From positions 62,001 to 126,000 of the forward strand of contig CAWEFK010000010.1 in the NCBI GenBank assembly GCA_963808315.1: a stretch of DNA of 64,000 nt. The letters run 5' to 3'. Below, in pieces: positions 34,852 to 43,519 of this stretch. The stretch's first letter is position 1. Each line of letters begins with the position of its first letter. A model generated the notes under the pieces. The model did no database searches. It had not been told where the DNA came from and saw nothing but the letters and a program-made list of their open reading frames with translations. Both the position numbers and the translations under genes were made by a program. This stretch comes from Palsa-504 sp963808315. Its GTDB lineage: Bacteria; Actinomycetota; Actinomycetes; Streptosporangiales; Streptosporangiaceae.

Positions 34852-36483
34852 TCACTGGCATCTGGATCCGCCGGGATTTATTACGCTCAGGCCGTCGTGG
34901 CCGACCGGTGTCGTCGTCAGTTTGTGCTGACGCAATGCTGTTGTCCACGCCTCCCGCTCGACCGGTACCACGTGCGTGCGGACGAGCCAGATCCTGCCGC
35001 AGGCGTGTTGCCGGGCCAGGGCCAGGGCCTGGGACAAAGCGGCATCGACCCCGGCGGAATCCCGGGTGCGCGCAACCACGATGTCCGGTTGGTCAGGGAA
35101 GTATGCCTCGTACCCCTGCAAGACAGCGGGATCGGCTCGGCGGCCAGGAACGCCGGTCGGCCAGTAGTAGGCGAAGCCCCAGTTGCTATTCAGGTTGACC
35201 ACGATCGCGTCGCCGCGGGCAGCATGAGCGGCGACGTAGCTGGCCTGGTCGCGCACATCCTCGTTAGGGATGTTGTGGCTTCGCACGTACGGCTGGGCAC
35301 CGATGACGAAACCCGCCACGGCCAGGGCCGCCAGCCCGGCCGCGAGCGTGCCCCTGAACCACGGCCGCAGCAGCGAGCACACACCCGCCACCCCGATCGC
35401 GGCGACCGCGACGGTGACCGCGAACAAGAACGTCGAGGTCCGGAGGTCGAGGAACGGATATTTCCGCACTGCGGAGACCACGAGCATCTCAGGCCACAGC
35501 ACGGCGGCCGTGAGGGCCGTCGCTGGCCTGCCAAGCCTGAAGATGGTGACGAGCCCGGCGAGGACCAGCGGCAGCGCCAGCCAGACCGGGCCGAGGCCGA
35601 AATAGGCGACTACGGCGCTGACATGCGAGGTTACGAACTTTATGTCGGCGTGCAGGCCATTGCCGACCGGGAGGTAGTAGTTATTCCAGTACGCGGTGAG
35701 CCCTGGCACCGTCGCGCGGGCGTCGAATCCCTCGTACACGCCGAGCACGAGGACGGCCGTGCCCGCGCCGACGGCGGCCACCTCCGCGAGCCGGCGCCAG
35801 GCCCGCCGGGCAAGCTGGACCACGCACACCGCCCCGAACGCTGCCACACCGACAAAGGCGGAGGCGTCGCTGAACAGCATGCCGCCCCAGACGGCCGCCG
35901 ACAGGGCAGCCAGGCCCGGCCGCGACCATTTCCGCTCGACCCGCGAGGTCAGAGCCAGCACCAGCAATGCCATGCAAGCGTCGGCGGTGTACTGCTTCAA
36001 GTCGTCGCGCACGAGCATCGCGGGCACCAGCAATACGGCGGTCCCGGCCAGCAGCGCGGCGGCGACCGAAGCCTCTCGCCGTGGCCAGCCAAGCTCCCGG
36101 CCGAACCAGTAGGCGATCACGACAGCGGCGCCGGCGAAGGCGAGGGGAAGGAGCCGGGATGTCTGCTCTCCCCTGACGGTGAACAGGCCCATCAGCACAG
36201 ACCAGCCGATCGGCGTGCTGGAGGTCGTGGCGGGCAGTTGCGACAGCGGGAACCGGGAGGTGGCGGCAACCCAGGCCTCGTCGTTCCAGAACGGCTGCCT
36301 GAGAAGGTATCCCACGTCGTGGACCCCGAGGACGAGCAGGCCGAGCAGGAGCGCGGCCAGATACTCGACGGTTCGTTGCCACCGGGCTGCCTGGCGTACG
36401 CGGGCGCTCAGGCCTGCGGCCGTGGACCTGGACTGCGCCGGATCCGTGCCTGAGCTGGCTTGGCGCGCTTGCGGATTAATCAT
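34852..36483 (-). CDS. GT39-like polytopic glycosyltransferase (GT-C)
   Basis: 543 residues with about 11 membrane helices and a cytoplasmic N-terminal tail of 35 residues. The first external loop has RQPFWNDEAWVAATSRFPLS, where NDEAW is the catalytic-acid motif expected for GT39/PMT-type enzymes that use polyprenyl-phosphate sugars. TSSTPIGWSVLMGLF and MLVRDDLKQYTADACMALL follow. The C-terminal soluble part includes RGDAIVVNLNSNWGFAYYW and YEAYFPDQPDIVVAR. It is transcribed with or near the DPM1-like GT2 just upstream on the same strand (21 bp apart), which could supply its donor. The sugar and acceptor are unknown. Confidence 0.75.
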   Translation of the reverse strand: MINPQARQASSGTDPAQSRSTAAGLSARVRQAARWQRTVEYLAALLLGLLVLGVHDVGYLLRQPFWNDEAWVAATSRFPLSQLPATTSSTPIGWSVLMGLFTVRGEQTSRLLPLAFAGAAVVIAYWFGRELGWPRREASVAAALLAGTAVLLVPAMLVRDDLKQYTADACMALLVLALTSRVERKWSRPGLAALSAAVWGGMLFSDASAFVGVAAFGAVCVVQLARRAWRRLAEVAAVGAGTAVLVLGVYEGFDARATVPGLTAYWNNYYLPVGNGLHADIKFVTSHVSAVVAYFGLGPVWLALPLVLAGLVTIFRLGRPATALTAAVLWPEMLVVSAVRKYPFLDLRTSTFLFAVTVAVAAIGVAGVCSLLRPWFRGTLAAGLAALAVAGFVIGAQPYVRSHNIPNEDVRDQASYVAAHAARGDAIVVNLNSNWGFAYYWPTGVPGRRADPAVLQGYEAYFPDQPDIVVARTRDSAGVDAALSQALALARQHACGRIWLVRTHVVPVEREAWTTALRQHKLTTTPVGHDGLSVINPGGSRCQ

Positions 36484-36504
36484 GTGGCAACGATCCGCGG
36501 ACCG

Positions 36505-37200
36505 CTAAGCGCGGCGGGTCACGAAGCGCTCCCGAAGCAGGATCCACAGCGCCTCAACCCCGTCGCGCGCTGTGAGCTTCTTTCCGGCCTCGCGGCTGCG
36601 TGCCCTGTAGCTGATCGGAACCTCGTAGGGCCTGATCCCTCGCCGCAGCAGCTTCCCGGTGACCTCGGCCTCCATGCCGAAGCCGGTCTCGCAAATGCCC
36701 AGCTCACGGTACAGCGCGGTCGGGATCAGCTTGAAGCAGGTTTCCAGGTCGCTGATGTAGCAGTTGAACAGCACGTTGGCGAAGGTCGTCACCCCCTTGT
36801 TGCCCAGCACGTAGGTGTAGGAATAGGAGTTGTGACTGCCGAACGTCCTCGTGCCGTACACCACCTCGGCCTGACCAGCTATCACCGGCGCGAGCAGCGA
36901 GGGGATCTCGGCCGGCGTGTACTCCAGGTCCGCATCGCACATGATCACGTAATCGCCCGTGGCGGCCGTGGCGGCCGTCCGGATCGCGGCACCCTTGCCC
37001 TGGTTGCGCTCGTGCATCTGGACCTGCACTCGCGGGTCGTCCCCGAGGGACGGGTACAGATCCCTGGTCCCGTCCGTGCTCCCGTCGTCGACCACGACGA
37101 GCTCGATCTCGCACGGAAAGTCGACGTTGAGGACCTCCTTTATCGCGGAGGCCAGAGTGGCACATTCGTTGTATACGGGCATGAGAATCGACAGCTTCAC
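36505..37200 (-). CDS. GT2 glycosyltransferase, dolichol-phosphate mannose synthase-like
   Basis: 231 residues, no membrane anchor, the compact DPM1-type length. MKLSILMPVYNECATLASAI, LVVVDDGSTDGTRDL and VIMCDADLEYTPAEIPSLL give the nucleotide-binding strand and DxD-like motif. HERNQGKGAAIRTAATAATG is the conserved acceptor-side loop, and LETCFKLIPTALYRELG matches the family's later motif. Predicted to make polyprenyl-phosphate mannose or a related lipid-linked sugar for the GT-C gene just downstream. It is divergent from the UXS gene, with about 115 bp between starts. Confidence 0.88.
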   Translation of the reverse strand: MKLSILMPVYNECATLASAIKEVLNVDFPCEIELVVVDDGSTDGTRDLYPSLGDDPRVQVQMHERNQGKGAAIRTAATAATGDYVIMCDADLEYTPAEIPSLLAPVIAGQAEVVYGTRTFGSHNSYSYTYVLGNKGVTTFANVLFNCYISDLETCFKLIPTALYRELGICETGFGMEAEVTGKLLRRGIRPYEVPISYRARSREAGKKLTARDGVEALWILLRERFVTRRA

Positions 37201-37314
37201 GTTGGTACCTTACGCGGGAAAACCGGGTGGAGTGGGAAGGCGCCGACAAAACCGGATAGATTGCGGCCACAGGTTGGTTATGCCCGTTCTGACGGGCCGT
37301 CAGGGGGAGGCTGG

Positions 37315-38330
37315 GTGAGCCAGGACTCAGGGCAAGATCGTGGCCGGGTGTCGGCCGACGAGTCCCGGCGGGTCCTGGTGACGGGGGGCTCGGGCTTTAT
37401 CGGGTCGCACCTGTGCCGGCGCCTGCTCGGCCAGGGTCACGACGTGCTCGTAGTGGACAACTTCTACTCGAGTACCCGGCACAACGTGGTCGACCTGCTC
37501 GGTGAGCCCCGGTTTGAGCTAATGCGTCATGACGTGACGTTCCCGCTCTACGTCGAGGTCGACCAGATCTACCACCTGGCTTGTCCGGCCTCGCCGGTGT
37601 TTTACCAGCGGGATCCGGTGCAGACCACGAAGACCTGCGTGCACGGCTCGATCAACATGCTCGGGCTGGCCAAGCGACTGGGGGCGCCGATCCTGCTCGC
37701 CTCGACCTCGGAGGTCTACGGCGATCCGGTCGTGCACCCGCAGCCGGAGTCGTACTGGGGCAACGTGAACCCCGTCGGCGTCCGGTCCTGCTACGACGAG
37801 GGCAAGCGGTGCGCGGAGACCCTGTTTTTCGACTACTACCGCCAGCACCGGCTGCCGATCAAGGTCGCGCGGATCTTCAATACGTACGGCCCGAACATGC
37901 TGCCCAACGACGGCCGGGTGGTGTCGAGCTTTATCGTGCAGGCCCTACGGGGCGACCCGCTCACGATCTTCGGGGACGGCTCGCAGACCAGGTCGTTCTG
38001 CTACATCGATGACATGGTCGACGGCCTGATCCGGCTGATGAACGCGCCGCGGGAGGTCACCGGCCCGGTCAATCTCGGCAACCCCGGTGAGTTCACGATG
38101 CTCGAGCTGGCTAAGAAGGTTTTGGCCCTAACCGGCAGCGACAGTGGGATCGAGGAGCGCCCGCTGCCTTCCGACGACCCTGTGCGCCGCAAGCCCGACA
38201 TCGGCCGCGCCCGGGAACTCCTGAGGTGGGAACCGACCGTCCCGCTGGATGAGGGCCTCAGGCGGACGGTGGAGTACTTCCGCCACGCCGGGAGCCCGGG
38301 AGGGGCAGCGGGGGCCAAGCTGGGGGTTAG
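37315..38330 (+). CDS. UDP-glucuronate decarboxylase (UDP-xylose synthase)
   Basis: About 338 residues from GTG 37315, with GGGGAGG upstream. It converts UDP-glucuronate to UDP-xylose. The NAD motif is GGSGFIGSHLCRRLLGQGHD. VVDNFYSSTRHNV, LACPASPVFYQRDPVQT, the catalytic SCYDEGKRCAETL and NTYGPNMLPNDGRVVSSFI are diagnostic of UXS. As written, the frame has no stop and runs on into the GH15 gene. One extra G in the GGGGG run at 38322-38326 would give TAG at 38328-38330, exactly where the enzyme normally ends. I place the end there. The frame is also open upstream to 36460, but that part is antisense to another gene. Confidence 0.88.
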
Positions 38331-38451
38331 CCAGCGGCGCCGAGGTCAAGGCCAGCCCGCGGCCAGGTTACACGGATCACCTCTAGCCACGCGACTCTCA
38401 GTGAGGCTACGTTACCGTATGACACGGTGCGTGCACGCAAGGAGGCGCGGC

Positions 38452-41370
38452 ATGGATGGGTTCCGCGTGGCACCCGGCCCGACGATATCGCGGCGCTGCC
38501 GGCGCCGGAGCGCCCGGCTCGCGGTGTCGGTGGCAGGGGCGTCCATCGCCCTGATTGCCGGGGTGCTGACGGCGGTGCCCGCCAGCGCGCAGGGGTCGGC
38601 GCCGGGGGCGCCTGGAGCCGACGCGACCTGGAACGAGCCGAGTGTGACGGGCTTCGCCGACTCGCTCGGGTCGGGCTCGAAGGTCTGGTACACGGTCGGG
38701 AACGGCGAGCTTGAGAACGCGTTCTCCCCGGAAACCGACACGCCGGACATCTTCGGCCTGCAGTACGTGGTGACGAACGGCTCGTCGTTCACCGAGGCCG
38801 AGACCACGGGCACCACCCACGCGATCTCGCTGCTGAACGAGAGCTCGCTGGTCTGGCAGCAGGTCAACAAGGCCGACAACGGCGACTTCACGATCACCAA
38901 GACCTATATCGCCGACCCGTCGCGTTCTGTCATCCTGGTCCAGACCACCTTCGACAACACGAGCTCCGCCGCGCTCAAGCTCTACGTCGACTATCACCCG
39001 CAGCTCGACAACGACGGGATGGGCAACACCGGCGACACCGACTCCGCCAGCGGCGATCTCGTCGCCGAGAACGGTTCGGTGGCCAGCGCGCTGACCGCCT
39101 CGACCGGCTTCACCGCCTCCGACAACGGGTACGTCGGCACGACCAGCGACGGCGAGACGATGCTCACCTCGAGCTACGGACTCACCTCGACGTACTCGCA
39201 GGCGTCGTCGGCCGGTCACATCGATCAGGTCGCGCAGATCCCGGTCGCCTCGAGCGGGTCGACCACGTTCACGCTCGCGCTCGCCTTCGACCCCACAGAA
39301 GCCGCGGCGATCTCGGACGCGTCCGCGTCGCTGGCCACCGGTTTTACCGCGCTGGAAGGCTCCTTCGAGTCGGGCTGGCAGTCCTGGCTGGCCGGGCTGA
39401 ACGCGGCGCCCGCCTCGGTCACCGGCAACGCCGGGCTGAAGGAGCAGTACGACGTCTCGCTGATGGAGCTGAAGGCGGACGAGGACAAGACCTACGCCGG
39501 GGCGTACATCGCGGCACCCACCGTGCCCTGGGGCGCCAGCGTCAGCGCCGATACCGGGACCGGCACCTCAGGTGCGCACGGTTATCACGCGGTGTGGACG
39601 CGGGACGAGTACGAGATGGCCAGCACGCTGCTCGCGGCGGGCGATAAGACCGACGCGCAGGCCGCGCTGAACTACATCCTCAGCTACGAGGTCGAATCCA
39701 GCGGCGCCGTCAAGCAGAACACCTGGCTGAACGGCACGGCCGTGTTCGGCTCGGTGCAGCTGGACGAGGTGGCCGATCCGATCATCCTGGCCTACCAGCT
39801 GGGCGCGACCGGCTCGTCGGACTGGACCTACGTCGAGGAACTCGCGAACTACCTGGTCGCCAACGGCCCCTACACCCAAGAGGAGCGCTGGGAAGAAATC
39901 GCCGGCTACTCACCGGCCACCATGGCGGCCGAGATCGCCGGCCTGATCTGCGCGGCGTCCATAGCCGAGACCAACGGCGATCCCAGCGCGGCGCAGACGT
40001 ACCAGTCGACCGCACAGGCGTGGGCGTCCGAGGTTGACGACCTGACCTACACCACGACGGGACCATACGGCAACGGCGACTACCTGCTGCGGATCACGCC
40101 CGACGGCCAGCCGAACGCGGGGACCAGCATCACGCTGGCCAATGGCGGCGGTACTCACGACGACCGCACCGTGGTGGACCCGAGCTTCCTGGAACTGGTC
40201 CGCCTGGGCGTCAAGTCGCCGACCGCCACCGACATCACCAACACCATCTCCGCGGTGGACAGCGAGCTCAAGGTGAGTACCCCGGAAGGGCCCATCTGGC
40301 ACAGGTACGACTTCGACGGTTACGGCGAGACCTCCTCCGGTGGCGACTACACCGGGGCCGGCACGGGGAATCCGTGGCCGGTGCTGTCCGGCGAGCGCGG
40401 CGAGTATGACGTCGCCGACGGCAACACCTCCGGCGCCCAGTCCATGCTGCAGACGATGGCGGGTGCGGCCAACGCCGGCTACCAGATCCCCGAGCAGGTC
40501 TGGGGCGGCTCGACCGGTACGGGCGGATTCACCTTCGGGCAGGCGGATAACTCGTCCACGCCGCTGATGTGGGCGATGGCGCAGTACGTGAGGCTGGCCA
40601 TCGACATCTCGGCGGGCAAGGACGTCGATACCCCCGCCGTGGTCTACAACTGCCTGCAGGCCAGCTCGTGCCCGGTGACCGGGACGGTGAGGGAAACCGT
40701 GAACGTGACCGTGCCGGTCAACACCGATGCCTCGCAGGACACCGTGTACCTGGACGGGAACCTCTCCGCCCTGGGCTACGGCGGGTCCGACTGGGCCTCG
40801 AACGGCATCGCGATGACGCGCGTCAGCTCGGACAAGTGGACCACCACCGTGTACGCCACCGCGGACACCCCGCTGTCCTACAAGTACGATCTCGGCGGCA
40901 ACTGGAGCAACGCCGAGGAGACCGCCGCCTGCGGCTCGGTCGGCAACCGGTCCATGACCGTCAGCGGCGGCACCGTGAACGACACGGTGGCCAACTGGGA
41001 GGGGCCTTCTAGCTGCGGCGACTCCGGCGCGGTGATCGACGTGACGGTTCCCGCCGGTACCCCGGGCGGGGATACCGTCTACCTGTCGGGCAACTACAAC
41101 GTGCTCGGCACCGGCATCGGCTCTTACGACGACTGGCTCGCCTACGACTATCCGATGATCAAGACCGGGACGGATACCTGGACGCTGACCATCACCGGCG
41201 TGCCGACCGCGAATTTCCAGTACAAGTTCACCCTCGGCAGCTGGGGCAACGGGGAAGAGACCAGCTCCTGCGGGACCGTCGCCAACCGGACGTTCGGCTT
41301 CGACACGCCCGATGAGACCTATACCGCCAACGACACGGTGGCCGCCTGGGAGGGTGTCGGATCCTGCTGA
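38452..41370 (+). CDS. secreted GH15 glucoamylase/glucodextranase with two C-terminal carbohydrate-binding modules
   Basis: 972 residues from ATG 38452 with AAGGAGG upstream. The signal peptide ends near residue 46 (AVPASAQG). Residues about 55-330 resemble the glucodextranase N beta-sandwich (TVGNGELENAFSPETDTPD). The (alpha/alpha)6 barrel has GYHAVWTRDEYEMASTLLA (about 376), the general-acid segment EERWEEIAGYSP (about 477) and EQVWG (about 680, general base region). Residues 737-853 and 853-972 are a duplicated module with DTVYLDGN/DTVYLSGN, YKYDLGGNW/YKFTLGSWG and NDTVA-WEG, similar in pattern to starch-binding CBM20. Predicted to release glucose from external alpha-glucans; dextran or starch specificity is unclear. 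Confidence 0.88.
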   Translation: MDGFRVAPGPTISRRCRRRSARLAVSVAGASIALIAGVLTAVPASAQGSAPGAPGADATWNEPSVTGFADSLGSGSKVWYTVGNGELENAFSPETDTPDIFGLQYVVTNGSSFTEAETTGTTHAISLLNESSLVWQQVNKADNGDFTITKTYIADPSRSVILVQTTFDNTSSAALKLYVDYHPQLDNDGMGNTGDTDSASGDLVAENGSVASALTASTGFTASDNGYVGTTSDGETMLTSSYGLTSTYSQASSAGHIDQVAQIPVASSGSTTFTLALAFDPTEAAAISDASASLATGFTALEGSFESGWQSWLAGLNAAPASVTGNAGLKEQYDVSLMELKADEDKTYAGAYIAAPTVPWGASVSADTGTGTSGAHGYHAVWTRDEYEMASTLLAAGDKTDAQAALNYILSYEVESSGAVKQNTWLNGTAVFGSVQLDEVADPIILAYQLGATGSSDWTYVEELANYLVANGPYTQEERWEEIAGYSPATMAAEIAGLICAASIAETNGDPSAAQTYQSTAQAWASEVDDLTYTTTGPYGNGDYLLRITPDGQPNAGTSITLANGGGTHDDRTVVDPSFLELVRLGVKSPTATDITNTISAVDSELKVSTPEGPIWHRYDFDGYGETSSGGDYTGAGTGNPWPVLSGERGEYDVADGNTSGAQSMLQTMAGAANAGYQIPEQVWGGSTGTGGFTFGQADNSSTPLMWAMAQYVRLAIDISAGKDVDTPAVVYNCLQASSCPVTGTVRETVNVTVPVNTDASQDTVYLDGNLSALGYGGSDWASNGIAMTRVSSDKWTTTVYATADTPLSYKYDLGGNWSNAEETAACGSVGNRSMTVSGGTVNDTVANWEGPSSCGDSGAVIDVTVPAGTPGGDTVYLSGNYNVLGTGIGSYDDWLAYDYPMIKTGTDTWTLTITGVPTANFQYKFTLGSWGNGEETSSCGTVANRTFGFDTPDETYTANDTVAAWEGVGSC

Positions 41371-41472
41371 CTCTGAGTCGGCATTGATCAACGCTGCCTA
41401 TGCTTGGCCACCCGTTTGGCATTGGTGCCGAGCCGTCGATGATCGCTAACCTGAATACGTGGAGGTGGTGTC

Positions 41473-42057
41473 ATGACGCTGACCAGCACAGACAAAGCCG
41501 TATCACGCGAGGCGGCCGATCGGGCCGTGCTCGCACGGACATGTCCGGACAGCCTGGTGCAGGCGGTCCGCGCCGTGGTCCGCCTCGGGCTTGACTGGCA
41601 GCAGGCCGCCGATCACGTCGCCATGGTCCTGCGCGGCAACCTGCCCGACCCGGCCGCCCTGCTGCCCGCGCCGCTGCGGCGCGGCGACCCGGCCGGCTAC
41701 CAGAGCCACCTGCTTTACGCCGAGCCGGACGGCTCATTCTCGGTCTCCGCCATGGTCTGGCTGCCCGGCCAGCAGACGGTGATTCATGACCACGTGGCCT
41801 GGTGCGTCACCGGCGTGCTGCAAGGACGTGAGTACGAAGAGATCTTCGCGCTGACCGATGCCGGACTCGCTCTCGAACTCGTCGCCAGGAACAAGAACCG
41901 GGCCGGGACCGTATCCGGCTTCGCCCCGCCCGGTGACATCCACCGGGTCCGCAACACCGGGACTGACGTCGCCATCTCCATGCACGTCTATGGCGCGGAC
42001 ATCTCCCGCCTCGGCAACAGCATCCGCCGCGAGTACCCCCTCCCCATCCACCCCTGA
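41473..42057 (+). CDS. cupin protein, cysteine dioxygenase-like
   Basis: 194 residues from ATG 41473 with GGAGGTGGT upstream. After an N-terminal helical part, the double-stranded beta-helix has MVWLPGQQTVIHDHVAWCVT, giving two metal-binding histidines (HDH) and a nearby Cys. GDIHRVRNTG supplies the third histidine side, and AISMHVYGADISRLG closes the fold. This is the COG5553/cysteine-dioxygenase-like pattern of iron-dependent thiol oxygenases. The real substrate is not visible from sequence. It stands alone between the GH15 gene and a 780-bp gene-poor stretch. Confidence 0.78.
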   Translation: MTLTSTDKAVSREAADRAVLARTCPDSLVQAVRAVVRLGLDWQQAADHVAMVLRGNLPDPAALLPAPLRRGDPAGYQSHLLYAEPDGSFSVSAMVWLPGQQTVIHDHVAWCVTGVLQGREYEEIFALTDAGLALELVARNKNRAGTVSGFAPPGDIHRVRNTGTDVAISMHVYGADISRLGNSIRREYPLPIHP

Positions 42058-42380
42058 GTCCCAGCCCACCCCAAGATCGTGGATAATAACCGACCCTATG
42101 AAGGCTGTCGTATGACTAGCGGCGGCTGGGCCCGCTGAGGTACTGGGGTGTCGGCTTGTCGAGTTGGCGGTCCGCCCTGGCGCGGGCCGGCGTTGTGGCC
42201 TGTGAGCTGGGGGAAAGCTTTCATGGGATGACTTCGCTGGTGGCGGCGGTGACGATCGGGCGTGCTTGCCCTCGCCTCGGCGGGGCAGGCGGCCGCCGCG
42301 GCGCCTGGAGTGGGCGATGAGGCGGGCGAGGCAGCGCAGGGTCCGGAGCTCGGCACGGTCCGGCTCAATCGAACAAAGAT

Positions 42381-42458
42381 CGTGGTGAGTTCAGGCTTCG
42401 TGAAGACTTCTGGGTACTATGGTGCACAAAAGTCCTCACCAAGCCTGAATCTACCACG
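42381..42458. repeat. MITE-like inverted repeat (two 28-bp arms, 22-bp centre)
   Basis: The arm at 42381-42408 and the reverse complement of 42431-42458 match at 23 of 28 positions, around a 22-bp centre containing GGTGCACAAA. Both arms begin CGTGGT and end GACT. This looks like two transposon ends brought together, or a miniature element, and it lies in a non-coding region. I cannot name the parent family. Confidence 0.5.
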
Positions 42459-42774
42459 AAAGTTCACAGCTGGCCGGAACGGAAGTGATCCAGGAACGCG
42501 GATGGGGCGGTGATGACGCGTGGTGTCCACGAGCCGGTGCAGCGAGCGGATCGCGCGGGGCTGGGGCGGGTTCCGCTCGGACGGGCGGCTATGCGACAGC
42601 CTCTATACGGGAAGTAACGATCCACGATAATGTTCCGCCCCGTTTGGGGCTGGGGAGCGGGGTCACCTGCCCGCCCGGCGCCCACGCCCGCCCGGTGCCC
42701 GCTGGGTAGCGCTGCCACCACCACGGTCCGTTCGGCAGGAAATCTTGAGCTGTGGGCTTGCCGGAATATTCTCA

Positions 42775-42800
42775 TCGATATATCGTTGACCTAACGGTAA
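42775..42800. promoter_or_regulatory. dyad-rich region upstream of padR, possible auto-operator
   Basis: CGATATATCG (42775-42784) is a perfect palindrome, and CGTT-GACCT-AACG (42784-42796) is a second, overlapping dyad. They lie about 45-65 bp upstream of the padR start in the only AT-rich patch of the region. PadR regulators often bind such dyads before their own operon. The assignment is inferred. Confidence 0.35.
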
Positions 42801-42841
42801 GGATCGAAAAGCGATCTAGAACCATACAAAGGAGTATCACA

Positions 42842-43519
42842 ATGCATAGCGAACCATGGGGAGACCCACGAGAGATGAGAGAAGGCCGTGGTCACCGGGG
42901 ACACGGGCGGGAGCGGGGTCGCCGTGGCGGCCCGTTCCCTGGCGGCGGTCCCGGAGGGCCGGGAGGCCCGTTCGAGTTCGGGATGCGCGGAGGGCCGTTC
43001 GGGCCGCCGCGGTTCGGCGGCCGCGGGCCGCGCGTCCGGCGCGGTGACGTGCGGGCCGCGATCCTGGACCTGCTGGCCGAGGGCCAGCCGTGGAACGGCT
43101 ACCAGATTATCCAGGAGATCGGCGCCCGCACCGAGGGCGTCTGGCGGCCCAGCGCGGGGTCGGTCTACCCGGCGCTGGCCCAGCTCGAGGATGAGGCCCT
43201 GATCAAGACCCAGCGGGGCGAGGATGGCGAAGACCGGCGCCGGATGTACACGCTGACCGAGGAAGGCCAGGCGTACGTCACCGAGCACGCCGATGAGCTC
43301 AGGGCGTCCTGGGACGCCGTGACCGGAAGCGTCGACGACGCCGAGGTCCAGCTCCGGACCACGATCAAGCAGGTCCTGGTGGCCGTGTCGCAGGTATCGC
43401 AGGCCGGCTCCGCCGCTCAGGTCGCCCAGGCCGGCAAGATCCTGGCCGATGCCCGCCGGGCGCTGTACCGTATCCTCGCCTCAGACGGCGACGATGCGGG
43501 GGAGGACACGCAGGGGTGA
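42842..43519 (+). CDS. PadR family transcriptional regulator with Gly/Arg-rich N-terminal tail
   Basis: 225 residues from ATG 42842, which follows the good ribosome site AAAGGAG. An in-frame upstream TTG is rejected for lack of one. Residues 1-60 are a low-complexity Gly/Arg/Pro tail (RGHGRERGRRGGPFPGGG). The PadR winged helix follows: DVRAAILDLLAEGQPWNGYQ, GVWRPSAGSVYPALAQLEDE, RRMYTLTEEGQAYVTEH, and a C-terminal dimerisation helix. PadR proteins usually repress adjacent drug-efflux genes and are released by the drug. Its stop overlaps the GTG of the ABC ATPase gene, so it is in the operon it probably controls. Confidence 0.9.
   Translation: MHSEPWGDPREMREGRGHRGHGRERGRRGGPFPGGGPGGPGGPFEFGMRGGPFGPPRFGGRGPRVRRGDVRAAILDLLAEGQPWNGYQIIQEIGARTEGVWRPSAGSVYPALAQLEDEALIKTQRGEDGEDRRRMYTLTEEGQAYVTEHADELRASWDAVTGSVDDAEVQLRTTIKQVLVAVSQVSQAGSAAQVAQAGKILADARRALYRILASDGDDAGEDTQG

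Larger units (their letters stand above)
42058..42841. other. gene-poor stretch with an inverted-repeat element
   Basis: No convincing gene. It contains the 78-bp inverted-repeat element (listed separately), a short hairpin GCCCC-GTTT-GGGGC near 42632-42645, and two near-copies of CCCGCCCGGYGCCC at about 42670-42705. A 90-codon minus-strand ORF (42096-42368) is low-complexity Pro/Arg/Ala and I do not accept it. The right end carries the AT-richer promoter region of padR. Confidence 0.5.

Noticed and set aside
36460..37314. N-terminal extension of the UXS reading frame by 285 codons
   Set aside because: It runs antisense to the conserved GT2 gene, has no family motifs, and the frame is open only because of GC-rich codon bias. 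GTG 37315 has a good ribosome site and fits the usual UXS start.
42096..42368. 90-codon minus-strand ORF upstream of padR
   Set aside because: Composition is Pro/Arg/Ala/Ser throughout, no motif and no ribosome site; it looks like an open frame by chance.
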